Positions 1 to 10,313 of a DNA stretch of 64,000 nt are shown in pieces; positions within the stretch are counted from its first letter, which is position 1, and each line of letters starts with the position of its first letter. Location: positions 496,001 through 560,000 of the forward strand of contig NZ_CP017481.1 in NCBI RefSeq assembly GCF_002307355.1, read 5' to 3'. This DNA comes from Pectobacterium polaris (GTDB lineage Bacteria; Pseudomonadota; Gammaproteobacteria; Enterobacterales; Enterobacteriaceae). Both the position numbers and the translations under genes were made by a program. The notes beneath the pieces are model-generated. The model ran no database searches and had not been told where the DNA came from. It saw only the letters and a program-made list of their open reading frames with translations.

Positions 1-130
1 CTAGAAGCTCCACCTTTTTAGCGATTTAAAGGCATTTCAGGATCGCGATTTCTTAATAACTGGATAACATCAGCAACGATTATTGGTTTATGGCCACTTT
101 CAGACAATAAACTCATATGTGTTAAAAATC

Positions 131-748
131 ATGGATGTGAGAATTTTCAGTAAATGCAATTTTACCACGGTGGGATTACGGGAAATCCTATCTAGTATCC
201 CTATGCTCTCGATAAAACCCGTCAACAGGTTTACGCTGCAGCAAGGAAAGAAGAAATGTATTTTCATCATTGACGGTAGCAGCGAGGGCTTTGAGGAATA
301 CTACGAGTCGATAAGAACTCACTTTTATAATATGGCGTCGTCGTTCGTTATCATCAATAATTCACCCAATCACCCTCCCGTGTGCATTGACGAAAAAACG
401 ATTCTTATTTCAAAGTCAGCAGCCATCGATTCTTTTTATAAATTACTCGATTTCGTCCACCTTCACGACCGCCGTTTATTCAGTCCCGTCAGACTGTCAA
501 AATCTGAATATGCCGTATTCCAGCATTGGTGTGCGGGCTACACAGCGGAAGCGATTGCCGATATCATCGGATTAAATAAGAAGTCAGTACTGAACAGCAA
601 ATCACGATTACTGAATAAATATGGCGTTCAGGATAAAAACTCTTTACTGCTTATTGCTAAAATTATCTTCAAAGACAGCGTCATTGAAGAATTTGATTCC
701 CTTCCAAAACCAGCAACTGATATCAATATGAGTCATTCGCTTATCTGA
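131..748 (+). CDS. LuxR-type helix-turn-helix transcriptional regulator
   Basis: DNA-binding regulator of about 205 residues. The C-terminal third is a LuxR/FixJ-type HTH: LSKSEYAVFQHWCAGYTAEA leads into IADIIGLNKKSVLNSKSRLL and then NKYGV, the usual four-helix arrangement. The N-terminal two thirds look like a degenerate receiver-like domain without an obvious phospho-acceptor pocket, as in RcsA/BglJ-type orphan regulators. The start was set at the ATG (131), where the family-like MDVRIFSKCNFTTVGLREIL begins. The frame stays open to a TTG at 83, and neither start has a clear Shine-Dalgarno. It converges on speA across a shared terminator. The target genes are unknown. HTH family call is solid; the specific role is not known. 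Confidence 0.8.
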   Translation: MDVRIFSKCNFTTVGLREILSSIPMLSIKPVNRFTLQQGKKKCIFIIDGSSEGFEEYYESIRTHFYNMASSFVIINNSPNHPPVCIDEKTILISKSAAIDSFYKLLDFVHLHDRRLFSPVRLSKSEYAVFQHWCAGYTAEAIADIIGLNKKSVLNSKSRLLNKYGVQDKNSLLLIAKIIFKDSVIEEFDSLPKPATDINMSHSLI

Positions 749-760
749 GCGATAGACGAA

Positions 761-791
761 AAAAAAGGGATGCTCACTCGCATCCCTTTTT
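761..791. terminator. Bidirectional intrinsic terminator between the LuxR-type gene and speA
   Basis: A perfect GGGATGC / GCATCCC stem with loop TCACTC is flanked by an A-run on the left and a T-run on the right. It can therefore end transcripts coming from either of the two convergent genes. Confidence 0.85.
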
Positions 792-807
792 ACTCAGTCA
801 GTCACAC

Positions 808-2790
808 TTATTCTTCATCTTCCAAATAAGTATAGCCGTACAGCCCGGTTTCAAACTCCTCCAGGAACTGCGCCTGAAGTTCGGTATCCAGGTCAGTTTC
901 TTTCACCTGATCGCGGAAACGGGTCATCAGCACTTTGGGGTCAAGCTGCACATACTCCAGCATGTCGGCAACCGTATTCCCTTCGTCAGATTCTTCAATC
1001 TCAACGGTGCCATCCTGGAAGACAAACACGTCAACGGTCGACGTATCGCCAAACAGGTTATGCATATTCCCCAAAATTTCCTGATAGGCCCCGACCATAA
1101 AGAAGCCCAACAACGGCGGATTTTCTGGATCGTAAGGCGGCATTGGCATCGTCGTCGCGATCCCGTCACCATCGACATAATGATCGATCGTACCATCGGA
1201 ATCACAGGTGATGTCGAGCACGACAGCACGGCGCTCAGGCGGCTTGTTTAGCCCTTCCAATGGCATGACCGGGAACAACTGATCGATCCCCCATGCATCC
1301 GGCATGGATTGGAACAGCGAGAAGTTGACATACAGCTTGTCAGCCATCCGCTCCTGTAACTCATCAATCACCGGCCGGTGCGCACGGTTGCTCGGATCCA
1401 GCTGTTGCTGAATCATCTGACAGATGCTCAGATAAAGCTGCTCTGCTTTCGCACGCTGCGTCAGATCCAACATGCCGTGCGTGTACTGGGTGTGCACATC
1501 GTGCAAATCCATCTGGCTGTCATGCAGCCATTCACGCAGCGAACGGCGTTTCCCCGGCTGCTTGATTTCTTTCCAGGTTGACCACAGGCTCTCAAGCGCA
1601 CGCGGAGCGCCTTCTTCCGGCTCAGTCGGGTCACTGAACTCGTTGCGTTCAACCCCGATAATATTGGAAACCAACACGGTATGGTGCGCGGTTACCGCAC
1701 GGCCAGATTCGGTGATAACCGTCGGATGCGGCAACCCGTTTTCGTTACAGGCATCACCGATGCCCCAAATCACGTTGTTGGCGTATTCATTCAGGCCATA
1801 GTTCACTGAACAATCAGACTGAGAGCGTGTGCCTTCATAATCCACGCCCAACCCGCCACCGACGTCGAAGCACTGGATATTTACGCCCAGCTTATGCAGT
1901 TCGACATAGAAGCGCGCAGACTCACGCACGCCCGTCGCAATATCACGGATATTCGCCAACTGCGATCCCAGATGGAAATGCAGCAGTTGCAGGCTATCCA
2001 ACCGCCCCGCTTCGCGCAGCATCTCAACCAGTTGCAGCACCTGGACCGCCGCCAGACCAAACTTGGATTTTTCACCGCCGCTGGATTGCCACTTGCCCGA
2101 CCCCTGAGAAGCCAGACGCGCACGGACGCCAAGGCGCGGCACCACATTCAAGCGCTCGGCTTCTTCCAGCACCAGCCGAATTTCGGACATCTTCTCGATG
2201 ACCAGATACACCTTGTGGCCCAGCTTTTCACCGATGAGTGCCAGACGGATGTATTCACGGTCTTTGTAGCCGTTACACACAATCACCGTGCGGGTCATGC
2301 CCGCGTGGCCCAGTACTGCCATCAGCTCCGCTTTTGAACCTGCTTCCAGACCCAACGGTTCACCGGAATTAGCCAGTGACTCAATGACGCGACGATGCTG
2401 GTTAACCTTGATCGGATAAACCAGAAAATACCCGCCTTCATAGCCAAACGATTCGCGAGCCTGTTTAAACGCGGCGTTAATAGAACGCAGGCGATGCTGA
2501 AGGATTTGCGGAAAGCAGAACAGCGCAGGAAGGCGCTGATGGTTATCTTTCTGCATATCTTTGACCAATCTGGCCAGATCGACGCGAGCTTCTGGTACGT
2601 CAGGATCTGGGCACACGCTAATGTGGCCGAGTTCATTGACGTCATAGTAATTATTGCCCCACCAGGCAATATTGTAAGTACGAAGCATTTCGCTGGCATT
2701 ACGGTCATTCATGGCAACCTCCTGCATAGAGCGCAAATTTTCATGTTTACCCGTCGCTGACGAGCCGTGATGAATCATGTCGTCAGACAT
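808..2790 (-). CDS. speA: Biosynthetic arginine decarboxylase
   Basis: PLP-dependent decarboxylase converting L-arginine to agmatine and CO2, the first step of the arginine route to putrescine. At 660 residues it is close to the 658 of E. coli SpeA and near-identical along its length. The PLP lysine lies in [13 protein letters not shown] (about residue 127), and the glycine-rich phosphate-binding stretch [12 protein letters not shown] and the CDSDG motif near the C-terminus are both present. The start ATG is preceded by a good ribosome site (AGAGG, 6-7 nt upstream). It is transcribed away from metK. Its leader of more than 100 nt contains a terminator-like hairpin and short reading frames that overlap the speA start, described separately. 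Confidence 0.97.
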   Translation of the reverse strand: MSDDMIHHGSSATGKHENLRSMQEVAMNDRNASEMLRTYNIAWWGNNYYDVNELGHISVCPDPDVPEARVDLARLVKDMQKDNHQRLPALFCFPQILQHRLRSINAAFKQARESFGYEGGYFLVYPIKVNQHRRVIESLANSGEPLGLEAGSKAELMAVLGHAGMTRTVIVCNGYKDREYIRLALIGEKLGHKVYLVIEKMSEIRLVLEEAERLNVVPRLGVRARLASQGSGKWQSSGGEKSKFGLAAVQVLQLVEMLREAGRLDSLQLLHFHLGSQLANIRDIATGVRESARFYVELHKLGVNIQCFDVGGGLGVDYEGTRSQSDCSVNYGLNEYANNVIWGIGDACNENGLPHPTVITESGRAVTAHHTVLVSNIIGVERNEFSDPTEPEEGAPRALESLWSTWKEIKQPGKRRSLREWLHDSQMDLHDVHTQYTHGMLDLTQRAKAEQLYLSICQMIQQQLDPSNRAHRPVIDELQERMADKLYVNFSLFQSMPDAWGIDQLFPVMPLEGLNKPPERRAVVLDITCDSDGTIDHYVDGDGIATTMPMPPYDPENPPLLGFFMVGAYQEILGNMHNLFGDTSTVDVFVFQDGTVEIEESDEGNTVADMLEYVQLDPKVLMTRFRDQVKETDLDTELQAQFLEEFETGLYGYTYLEDEE

Positions 2791-2883
2791 AACGAACCTC
2801 TTCTTTTTCTAGACTGCGGATCACATCAGTACCTGAATAAACAGCCCACATGAGCATACCTGCAACATGCGGCATCGACAGTG

Positions 2884-2910
2884 AAAAAACCGGCGTAGTG
2901 AAGTATGCCG
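2884..2910 (-). terminator. Terminator-like hairpin in the speA leader
   Basis: Reading leftwards, an imperfect stem CGGCATA...TACGCCG (one mismatch) with loop CTTCAC is followed by G and six T residues. It lies about 95 nt upstream of the speA start codon. A promoter-like TTTACA...TAATAA lies only a few nucleotides further upstream, so either a more distal promoter feeds it or the hairpin is incidental. Possible attenuator, not demonstrated. Confidence 0.35.
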
Positions 2911-3420
2911 TCACTTTATTACTCTTATTAGTGTAAAACACGTTGTCAGGCTCCGTGTTACGGGTCGATAAAACTCGTTGTGAAAACCACCGGGCGAACG
3001 TGACCAGAAAGACGCTAAACGCTTCTGGCAGAAAGAATAACAGGCAGGTTAACCAGCCCTGGAGTCCTGTGTCGAATTTAAAGACAGGCTACGTCGAGAA
3101 ACGGAAAAGAAGGGTTGAGTCGCGGACGCGGTAGCGTCAAAAGGGACATATTGCGAACGCAATACACTCAGTAAACAACGGATCATTAATCCTACCACCT
3201 CCACGTGCGCCGCAGGCTATGCGGTCAGCTATCAATAAAAAATTCAAGATGTCGCGGGTTGCATCACCGCTCGCCGTTTATACCTACATGCTGCTGGAAA
3301 AGCAAAATGAAAATTACCGCTAGTCATCTCTTGTAAAAGAAAAAACGGCCGATGATAAAAGGACGATGGCGTGCTAATGCGAAAAACTACTGGCACTGAG
3401 ACCAAAAGGTGACCTAAAAT

Positions 3421-3452
3421 AGCCATCCAGATGTTAATCCGTCTATACCGAT
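3421..3452 (+). promoter_or_regulatory. Candidate MetJ operator (tandem met boxes) upstream of metK
   Basis: Four consecutive 8-mers, AGCCATCC, AGATGTTA, ATCCGTCT and ATACCGAT, match the met box AGACGTCT at 5, 5, 6 and 4 of 8 positions. They are 48 bp upstream of the metK start. E. coli metK is repressed by MetJ bound with S-adenosylmethionine, so this site is expected by analogy. The match is partial. Confidence 0.45.
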
Positions 3453-3499
3453 TAACTGATACACTGCTTAACGGCTTTGATTTGAAGGTAAAGAAACTC

Positions 3500-4651
3500 A
3501 TGGCTAAACACCTTTTTACGTCCGAGTCAGTCTCTGAAGGACATCCTGATAAAATTGCTGACCAGATTTCTGATGCGGTTCTCGACGCCATTCTGGAGCA
3601 AGACCCAAAAGCGCGTGTCGCTTGTGAGACTTATGTAAAGACCGGAATGGTGTTAGTCGGTGGTGAAATTACTACCAGCGCCTGGGTCGACATTGAAGAA
3701 ATTACCCGTCGTACCGTGCGTGATATTGGTTATGTCAATTCTGAAATGGGCTTTGACGCTAACTCTTGTGCCGTACTGAGCGCGATTGGCAAGCAGTCTC
3801 CTGACATCAATCAGGGCGTTGACCGCCGCGATCCGCTGGAACAAGGCGCAGGCGATCAGGGTCTGATGTTCGGTTACGCGACCAACGAAACCGACGTCCT
3901 GATGCCAGCACCCGTGACTTATGCACACCGTCTGGTTCAGCGCCAGTCAGAAGTCCGCAAGAGCGGTTCTCTGCCGTGGCTGCGCCCAGACGCAAAAAGT
4001 CAGGTTACGTTCCTGTACGACGATGGCAAGATTGCCGGCATCGATGCCGTGGTGCTGTCTACTCAGCATTCAGAAGACATCAGCCAGAAAGATCTGCATG
4101 AAGCGGTGATGGAAGAGATCATCAAGCCAGTTCTGCCTGCAGAATGGCTGTCTGCCAATACCAAATATTTCATCAACCCAACCGGGCGCTTTGTTATCGG
4201 TGGCCCAATGGGTGACTGCGGCCTGACTGGTCGTAAAATTATCGTTGATACCTACGGCGGCGCGGCACGTCACGGCGGCGGTGCATTCTCCGGTAAGGAT
4301 CCGTCTAAAGTAGACCGTTCTGCTGCCTATGCTGCACGCTATGTTGCCAAGAATATCGTCGCGGCTGGTCTGGCCGATCGCTGCGAAATTCAGGTGTCCT
4401 ACGCTATCGGCGTGGCAGAACCGACGTCCATCATGATCGAAACCTTCGGCACAGAGAAAGTGTCCACTGAGCAACTGACGCTGCTGGTGCGCGAATTCTT
4501 CGATCTGCGTCCTTACGGCTTAATCCAGATGCTGGATCTGCTGCATCCGATTTATCAGGAAACAGCTGCCTATGGTCACTTTGGCCGCGAACATTTCCCG
4601 TGGGAAAAAACGGACAAAGCCGCAGAGCTGCGAGCAGCTGCGGGCCTGTAA
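3500..4651 (+). CDS. metK: S-adenosylmethionine synthase
   Basis: Makes S-adenosylmethionine from methionine and ATP, a cytoplasmic tetramer and the source of methyl and aminopropyl groups. The open frame extends 23 codons further up, but [20 protein letters not shown] is the conserved family N-terminus. It is preceded by GAAGGTAAAG, giving a 383-residue protein (384 in E. coli). Conserved motifs are the P-loop-like [19 protein letters not shown] and the ATP/metal residues in SEGHPDK. Candidate met boxes lie upstream. Its product and that of speA both feed polyamine synthesis, since decarboxylated SAM is needed for spermidine. The 3' end runs into an ERIC element before the terminator. Confidence 0.97.
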   Translation: MAKHLFTSESVSEGHPDKIADQISDAVLDAILEQDPKARVACETYVKTGMVLVGGEITTSAWVDIEEITRRTVRDIGYVNSEMGFDANSCAVLSAIGKQSPDINQGVDRRDPLEQGAGDQGLMFGYATNETDVLMPAPVTYAHRLVQRQSEVRKSGSLPWLRPDAKSQVTFLYDDGKIAGIDAVVLSTQHSEDISQKDLHEAVMEEIIKPVLPAEWLSANTKYFINPTGRFVIGGPMGDCGLTGRKIIVDTYGGAARHGGGAFSGKDPSKVDRSAAYAARYVAKNIVAAGLADRCEIQVSYAIGVAEPTSIMIETFGTEKVSTEQLTLLVREFFDLRPYGLIQMLDLLHPIYQETAAYGHFGREHFPWEKTDKAAELRAAAGL

Positions 4652-4671
4652 TCTGGCGATGCAATAAAGAC

Positions 4672-4826
<155 letters not shown>

Positions 4827-4900
4827 CATTCTGGCTTCCCCTGAATTTCCCTCCGCTTCGCCTATTGCGTCTCCCTGCCTCTCAATTTATGCTCACAGCA

Positions 4901-5413
4901 ATGAACACACCCCGAATCCCCATTGCCAGCCATCAGGCTGTGATGCGCTGTCTGCGTGATAAATTGCAGCAGGCTAACCTCACCTTGCAGACGGACTACA
5001 CCGAGCCAACAGTAAATTACCAGCAACGCGGTTCAACGGCAGGAACGGCCTGGCTGCAACACTGGGAAATTCGGCTGAATCCCGTCTTGTTGCAGGAAAA
5101 CCAGCAGGCCTTTATCGATGAAGTGGTTCCCCATGAACTGGCTCACTTGCTGGTTTATGCACGTTTTGGCCGTGTCGCACCGCATGGCAAGGAATGGCGC
5201 TGGATGATGGAAAACGTGCTGTGCGTCCCGGCAAAACGCACGCATCGGTTTGCGGTGCAATCCGTACAGGGGAAAACCTTCACCTACCTGTGTGATTGCC
5301 AACGGCATGAGTTGACGATCCGTCGGCACAATCGGGTGCTGCGCGGCGAAACAGAATATCGCTGTCGTCGTTGCGGGAAAACCTTACGTCATGATGTAAA
5401 AAGTTCTATTTAA
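4901..5413 (+). CDS. sprT: SprT family zinc metalloprotein
   Basis: Small zinc-binding protein of the SprT/Spartan-like family. It has the HExxH motif [12 protein letters not shown] (about residues 75-86) and a C-terminal zinc-ribbon made of YLCDC and YRCRRCGK. The 170-residue length fits E. coli SprT (about 165), whose function is poorly defined. The open frame reaches back to 4787 through ERIC/terminator sequence; [16 protein letters not shown] matches the family start, so the ATG at 4901 was chosen. It lies between metK and endA, as in E. coli. Confidence 0.92.
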   Translation: MNTPRIPIASHQAVMRCLRDKLQQANLTLQTDYTEPTVNYQQRGSTAGTAWLQHWEIRLNPVLLQENQQAFIDEVVPHELAHLLVYARFGRVAPHGKEWRWMMENVLCVPAKRTHRFAVQSVQGKTFTYLCDCQRHELTIRRHNRVLRGETEYRCRRCGKTLRHDVKSSI

Positions 5414-5509
5414 AAGGGAATTTCCAGTTTTAAAAACTGCTTTTGCATTTGCCTGCCGACGAGACATCCGGTAGTCTGCCAATTTTACAGCCAGTGGATT
5501 ATTTGGAAT

Positions 5510-6208
5510 ATGCTACGCAAAATTCTCGCTATCGCCGCCGTAGGCGCGGGTCTGTTTTCGGCCACCGCGCTGGGTCAAAACATCAATAATTTTTCGCAAG
5601 CAAAAGCCGCCGCAGTCGACATTAATCGCGATGCGCCGGGTTCGTTCTACTGTGGCTGCAAGATTACGTGGCAGGGCAAAAAAGGTACGCCCGACCTTGA
5701 AGCCTGTGGCTATCAAGTGAGGAAAAATGAGCAGCGTGCCAGCCGTATCGAATGGGAGCACGTTGTACCCGCCTGGCAGTTCGGCCACCAGCGCCAGTGC
5801 TGGCAGGATGGCGGCAGAAAGAACTGTAACAGCGATCCTGTCTACCGTGAGATGGAAACCGATTTGCATAACCTGCAGCCCGCTATCGGCGAGGTAAACG
5901 GCGATCGTGGTAATGCCATGTATGGGCAATGGAACGGTGGTGCAGCCCAATATGGTCAATGCGAGATGAAGGTCGACTTCAAAAATAATCTGGCAGAACC
6001 GCCCACTCGCGCTCGCGGCCAGATCGCGCGTACCTATTTCTACATGCGCGACCGCTATCAATTACGCCTTTCCAGCCAGCAAACCCAGCTGTTCGAAGCC
6101 TGGGATAAGCAATACCCCGTCACACAGTGGGAATGTACCCGCAATCAGCGCATCGCCGCAAAACAGGGAAACCCGAATCCCTACGTTCAACAAGCTTGCC
6201 AGCGCTAG
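5510..6208 (+). CDS. endA: Endonuclease I (periplasmic DNase)
   Basis: Non-specific periplasmic endonuclease that cuts double-stranded DNA. A signal peptide ([20 protein letters not shown], cut near ALG-QN) is followed by the mature nuclease of the EndA/ββα-Me family. The stretches [20 protein letters not shown] and [17 protein letters not shown] contain the catalytic His and the metal-binding Asn/Asp region, and several conserved cysteines are likely disulfide-bonded. At 232 residues it is near the usual 235. It is followed by its own terminator. Confidence 0.95.
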   Translation: MLRKILAIAAVGAGLFSATALGQNINNFSQAKAAAVDINRDAPGSFYCGCKITWQGKKGTPDLEACGYQVRKNEQRASRIEWEHVVPAWQFGHQRQCWQDGGRKNCNSDPVYREMETDLHNLQPAIGEVNGDRGNAMYGQWNGGAAQYGQCEMKVDFKNNLAEPPTRARGQIARTYFYMRDRYQLRLSSQQTQLFEAWDKQYPVTQWECTRNQRIAAKQGNPNPYVQQACQR

Positions 6209-6244
6209 TTCGTCTACCTACTATAGCGAATCAATTTCCAGCGT

Positions 6245-6270
6245 AACCACCGTCAGATGACGGTGGTTTT
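6245..6270 (+). terminator. Intrinsic terminator downstream of endA
   Basis: An AACCACCGTC / GACGGTGGTT stem with loop AGAT and a short T-run (TTTT) ahead of rsmE. Confidence 0.8.
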
Positions 6271-6306
6271 GCGCCGTTCTATTTTATTCAAAGGTCTGAA
6301 TCCAGT

Positions 6307-7041
6307 ATGCGAGTACCACGCATTTTTCATCCCGAAACGCTCCCCCTTAACGGCGGTGAAGTCGAACTGAGTGACGATGCCGCCAATCATGTGGGTCGCG
6401 TGTTACGCATGACGACGGGTCAGTCATTGCAGCTGTTTGATGGCAGCAATCATGCCTTTGATGCAGAAATCATCGCGGCTGGCAAAAAGAGTGTGCGCGT
6501 TCGCTTCACAGCAGGTAAGTTGGAAGATAAAGAATCGCCCCTACATTTACATCTGGGACAGGTGATGTCGCGCGGCGAGAAGATGGAATTTACCATTCAG
6601 AAATCCATCGAGCTGGGCGTCAATGTGATTACACCACTGCTTTCTGAACGCTGTGGCGTCAAACTGGATGCCGAGCGTATGGAGAAAAAAATTAGCCAGT
6701 GGCAGAAAATTGCGGTCGCCGCCTGTGAGCAGTCCGGCCGCAATTGTGTGCCGTTGGTGCGGCCAGCGATGACGCTGGAAGCCTGGTGTGCAGAACAAGA
6801 CAACGCGTTGAAATTGAATCTGCACCCACGCGCCACACAGAGCATCAATACGTTACCACTGCCGGTCGATCGGGTCAGGCTACTGATCGGCCCAGAAGGC
6901 GGGCTCACCGCCGGTGAAATTACCATGACCTCAGAACACGGATTCACTGATATCCTGTTGGGGCCACGCGTCTTGCGCACAGAAACCACTGCACTCACCG
7001 CCATGACCGCCTTACAGGTACGTTTCGGCGATTTGGGGTAA
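6307..7041 (+). CDS. rsmE: 16S rRNA (uracil-1498-N3) methyltransferase
   Basis: SPOUT-class methyltransferase that methylates U1498 of 16S rRNA using SAM. An N-terminal PUA-like part (MRVPRIFH to about residue 70) precedes the deep trefoil knot, whose SAM-binding signatures [13 protein letters not shown] and [17 protein letters not shown] are intact. The 244-residue length is normal. Ribosome site AAAGGT lies upstream. It is followed after 11 bp by gshB and is probably co-transcribed with it. The gene pair and order match E. coli. Confidence 0.95.
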   Translation: MRVPRIFHPETLPLNGGEVELSDDAANHVGRVLRMTTGQSLQLFDGSNHAFDAEIIAAGKKSVRVRFTAGKLEDKESPLHLHLGQVMSRGEKMEFTIQKSIELGVNVITPLLSERCGVKLDAERMEKKISQWQKIAVAACEQSGRNCVPLVRPAMTLEAWCAEQDNALKLNLHPRATQSINTLPLPVDRVRLLIGPEGGLTAGEITMTSEHGFTDILLGPRVLRTETTALTAMTALQVRFGDLG

Positions 7042-7052
7042 AGGAGAAAAGA

Positions 7053-8012
7053 ATGATCAAACTCGGTATCGTGATGGACCCGATTGACACCATCAATATC
7101 AAGAAAGACACCAGCTTTGCCATGCTGCTGGAAGCACAGCGCCGTGGTTGGGAACTGCATTATATGGAGATGAACGATCTCTATATGCATGCAGGCGTCG
7201 CACGTGCAACAACGCGTCGCCTGAGCGTCCAGTACGATTACGACGGCTGGTACGATTTCTCCGGCGAGCAGGATATTGCGCTGGAAGAGTTGGATGTGGT
7301 GCTGATGCGTAAAGATCCGCCGTTCGATACGGAATTCATCTACGCCACCTATATCCTTGAACGTGCGGAAGAAAAAGGCACGCTGATCGTCAACAAACCG
7401 CAGAGCCTGCGTGATTGCAATGAGAAGCTGTTCACCGCCTGGTTCCCACATCTGACGCCTGATACGCTCGTTACGCGTCGTGCAGACAAACTGCGTCAGT
7501 TCCATGAAAAACACGGCGACGTCATTCTCAAACCGCTCGACGGCATGGGCGGCGCGTCTATTTTTCGTTTGAAGCAGGATGATGCCAACGTCTCAGTCAT
7601 CATCGAAACGCTGACCGAACACGCAACCCGCTACTGCATGGCGCAAAACTATCTGCCTGCAATTAAAGACGGCGACAAGCGCGTGCTGGTGGTGGATGGC
7701 GAACCCGTTCCTTACTGCCTGGCGCGTATCCCGAAAAGCGGTGAGACACGTGGTAATCTGGCAGCCGGTGGTCGCGGCGAAGCGCGTCCGCTGACCGAAA
7801 GCGACTGGAAAATCGCCCGTGATGTCGCACCAACCTTAAAAGCCAAAGGCCTGATTTTCGTCGGTCTGGATATTATCGGTGACCGCCTGACAGAAATTAA
7901 CGTCACCAGTCCGACCTGCGTGCGTGAAATCGAAGCGGCTTACCCGGATGTTTCCATCACCGGTATGCTGATGGACGCCATTGAAAAGCGTCTGGCTGCA
8001 CGTACCCGCTAA
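7053..8012 (+). CDS. gshB: Glutathione synthetase
   Basis: ATP-grasp ligase joining gamma-glutamylcysteine and glycine, the last step of glutathione synthesis. The ATP-grasp features are visible: the [15 protein letters not shown] loop, [12 protein letters not shown], and the metal-binding [20 protein letters not shown] near the C-terminus. It has 319 residues (316 in E. coli). The strong ribosome site AAGGAG sits before the ATG, and the 11-bp spacing from rsmE implies one transcript. Confidence 0.96.
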   Translation: MIKLGIVMDPIDTINIKKDTSFAMLLEAQRRGWELHYMEMNDLYMHAGVARATTRRLSVQYDYDGWYDFSGEQDIALEELDVVLMRKDPPFDTEFIYATYILERAEEKGTLIVNKPQSLRDCNEKLFTAWFPHLTPDTLVTRRADKLRQFHEKHGDVILKPLDGMGGASIFRLKQDDANVSVIIETLTEHATRYCMAQNYLPAIKDGDKRVLVVDGEPVPYCLARIPKSGETRGNLAAGGRGEARPLTESDWKIARDVAPTLKAKGLIFVGLDIIGDRLTEINVTSPTCVREIEAAYPDVSITGMLMDAIEKRLAARTR

Positions 8013-8095
8013 GACCAGAGACACCTGATACGCTACCCGGCCCGCGCAATACGGGCCGTTTCTCCAACGCTGACGGATATCGATTAAAATACACA

Positions 8096-8659
8096 ATGAA
8101 TTTACAGCATCACTTCCTCATTGCTATGCCAGCGCTACAGGACTCTGTATTTAAACGTTCGGTGGTCTATATCTGCGAACATAATGAAGACGGAGCCATG
8201 GGGCTGATCATCAACAAACCGATGGATCAGTTTTCCGTGGAAAAGGTGCTGGAAAAGCTAAAAATAGACCCAACACCGCGCGATCCCGCCATCCGATTGG
8301 ATAAACCCGTCTTTGTGGGTGGCCCACTGGCGGACGACCGTGGCTTTATCCTGCATACGCCCTGCCCTGGCTTCGGTTCTAGCATCAGTATTTCTGAAGA
8401 CACCATGATCACCACGTCAAAAGACGTGCTGGAAACGTTAGGCACACCCCAGCAGCCGAAAAATACGCTGGTCGCCTTAGGCTATTCCGCCTGGGAGAAC
8501 GGTCAGTTGGAAGAGGAACTGCTGGATAATGCCTGGCTAACAACGCCAGCCGATCAAGACATTCTGTTCCATACGCCAATTGCCGAACGCTGGCGGGCGG
8601 CGGCCAGAAAGTTGGGCATCGATATTCATAATATCTCCACTGAAGCAGGACATGCCTGA
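8096..8659 (+). CDS. yqgE: YqgE/AlgH family protein (UPF0301)
   Basis: Small cytoplasmic protein of the DUF179/AlgH family with no firmly established biochemistry. The family N-terminus [18 protein letters not shown] and the blocks [20 protein letters not shown] and [13 protein letters not shown] are conserved. Its 187 residues are typical. The stop overlaps the ruvX start by one base (TGATG), so the two are translationally coupled, an arrangement widespread in gamma-proteobacteria. Confidence 0.92.
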   Translation: MNLQHHFLIAMPALQDSVFKRSVVYICEHNEDGAMGLIINKPMDQFSVEKVLEKLKIDPTPRDPAIRLDKPVFVGGPLADDRGFILHTPCPGFGSSISISEDTMITTSKDVLETLGTPQQPKNTLVALGYSAWENGQLEEELLDNAWLTTPADQDILFHTPIAERWRAAARKLGIDIHNISTEAGHA

Positions 8660-9078
8660 TGAGCAGCAGAACCATTCTTGCCTTTGATTTTGGGACAAAA
8701 AGCATCGGTGTCGCCATCGGTCAGGAAATTACCGGTACGGCACGCGCACTGACATCGTTCAAGGCGCAGGAAGGGATACCCGACTGGCAAAAAGTGGAGA
8801 AGCTGTTGTCAGAATGGCAGCCCGATCTGGTCGTCGTCGGCCTGCCGCTCAACATGGATGGCACTGAGCAACCGCTGACAGCACGGGCACGGAAGTTCGC
8901 TAACCGACTGCATGGCCGTTTTGGCATCGCTATTGAGCTACACGATGAACGTTTGAGTACGGTGGAAGCGCGAGCCGATCTCTTCGAACGCGGTGGCTTT
9001 AAAGCACTGGATAAAGGTAGCGTAGACGCTGCCTCTGCGGTGATTATTCTGGAGAGTTGGTTCGAAGCACAGCTTTAA
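8659..9078 (+). CDS. ruvX: Putative pre-16S rRNA nuclease / Holliday junction resolvase-like protein
   Basis: RNase H-fold protein (also called YqgF) implicated in maturing the 5' end of 16S rRNA. The conserved acidic and glycine residues appear in [17 protein letters not shown] (first Asp), [20 protein letters not shown] and [14 protein letters not shown]. Its 139 residues match the family. The start overlaps the yqgE stop. Downstream it faces fbp across a stem-loop. Confidence 0.93.
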   Translation: MSSRTILAFDFGTKSIGVAIGQEITGTARALTSFKAQEGIPDWQKVEKLLSEWQPDLVVVGLPLNMDGTEQPLTARARKFANRLHGRFGIAIELHDERLSTVEARADLFERGGFKALDKGSVDAASAVIILESWFEAQL

Positions 9079-9084
9079 AGGCAA

Positions 9085-9113
9085 TCCCGTGTAGCCAAGT
9101 CGACCACACGGGA
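9085..9113. terminator. Stem-loop between convergent ruvX and fbp
   Basis: A TCCCGTGT / ACACGGGA stem with a 13-nt loop. There is no long T-run on either side, so it may be a weak terminator or a transcript-end protecting hairpin. Confidence 0.45.
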
Positions 9114-9139
9114 CTATATCAACGACTAATTAATGTTAA

Positions 9140-10144
9140 TTAGGCGTCTGGGAATTCACGGATGAAACGTTCGACGTCATCAACCATGGATTCTGTTCCT
9201 ACGAAGAACGGTGAGCGCTGATGCAGCTTCTCTGGCGTGATATCCAGAATACGGTTTTTACCGTCGCTAGCCTTACCGCCCGCCTGCTCCGCCAGAAACG
9301 CCATCGGGTTGCATTCGTACAGCAAACGCAGTTTGCCTTTCGGATAGCTCGCGGTGCTTGGGTACAGGTAAATTCCGCCTTTCAGCAGATTACGGTGGAA
9401 ATCTGCGACCAGTGAACCGATGTAACGCGACGTATAAGGACGCTGCGTTTCTTCATCCTGTTCCTGACAGTATTTGATGTATTTCTTCACGCCAGCAGGA
9501 AACTTGATGTAGTTCCCTTCGTTGATGGAATACATATTCCCTTTTTCCGGGAAGCAAACTTTTTCATGCGAGAGACAGAACACACCGAGCGACGGATCGT
9601 AGGTAAAGGCGTGAACGCCGTGACCCGTGGTATACACCAGCATGGTTGAAGAACCGTAAACGATGTAACCCGCAGCAACCTGCTGACTACCCGGCTGCAA
9701 GAAGTCAGCTTCCGTGACTGACGTACCCAGCGGCGTAATACGACGATAAATAGAGAAAATCGTACCGACAGAGACGTTCACATCAATATTCGACGAACCG
9801 TCCAGCGGATCCATCAGAACCACATACTTGGCATTTTCCGCCTTATCACCTTCAAAGATAACAATTTCGTCTTCTTCTTCGGAGGCAATACCTGCCACTT
9901 CACCACGTGCTTTTAATGCAGCTTTCAGTTTCTCATTGGCATACAGATCGAGCTTCATCTGCACTTCGCCCTGAACATTAGAAATACCGCTGGCTCCCAG
10001 GATATCAACCAAACCCGCTTTATTGATATCACGGTGAATAATCTTGGCACCCAGTTTAATAGCAGACAGCAGCGCGGTAAGCTCACCTGTGGCGTGAGAG
10101 AAATCGTGCTGTTTTTCGACGATAAATTCGCCTAACGTTTTCAT
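9140..10144 (-). CDS. fbp: Fructose-1,6-bisphosphatase class I
   Basis: Gluconeogenic phosphatase turning fructose-1,6-bisphosphate into fructose-6-phosphate, allosterically inhibited by [23 protein letters not shown] is the conserved start, so the 26-codon upstream extension of the frame was dropped, leaving 334 residues. Metal and substrate motifs [27 protein letters not shown] and [20 protein letters not shown] are intact. It is divergent from mpl; in E. coli the fbp-mpl pair lies in a different part of the chromosome from ruvX. Confidence 0.96.
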   Translation of the reverse strand: MKTLGEFIVEKQHDFSHATGELTALLSAIKLGAKIIHRDINKAGLVDILGASGISNVQGEVQMKLDLYANEKLKAALKARGEVAGIASEEEDEIVIFEGDKAENAKYVVLMDPLDGSSNIDVNVSVGTIFSIYRRITPLGTSVTEADFLQPGSQQVAAGYIVYGSSTMLVYTTGHGVHAFTYDPSLGVFCLSHEKVCFPEKGNMYSINEGNYIKFPAGVKKYIKYCQEQDEETQRPYTSRYIGSLVADFHRNLLKGGIYLYPSTASYPKGKLRLLYECNPMAFLAEQAGGKASDGKNRILDITPEKLHQRSPFFVGTESMVDDVERFIREFPDA

Positions 10145-10313
10145 AACACTATTCCAGAATCTACGGATGAAAAGCGGTTTCATTTCTGCACCGCCAACGT
10201 TTGCGCATGCAGTGTAGCCCAAAGAGAAAGTGAGTACCTAGTCAAATCCATTTCTTATGGCGGATTCATAGCGTTAGAATGTGACGCAGACTCACTGTGA
10301 AGATGGAAAATGT

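Larger units (their letters stand above)
2791..3499. other. speA-metK divergent intergenic region
   Basis: This 709-bp stretch holds the divergent promoters of speA and metK. On the minus strand near speA there is a promoter-like stretch, a hairpin followed by a T-run, and short ORFs ending at or inside the speA start codon. On the plus strand near metK there are tandem 8-bp repeats resembling met boxes. Several open frames of 60-115 codons occur between, but none has a ribosome site plus recognisable protein, and I call no gene. E. coli has small genes (yqgB, yqgC, yqgD) here; I could not recognise a yqgB homologue. Confidence 0.6.

Noticed and set aside
2943..3134. 63-codon ORF in the speA-metK spacer
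   Set aside because: Highly basic, no ribosome site, no similarity; most likely a chance frame.
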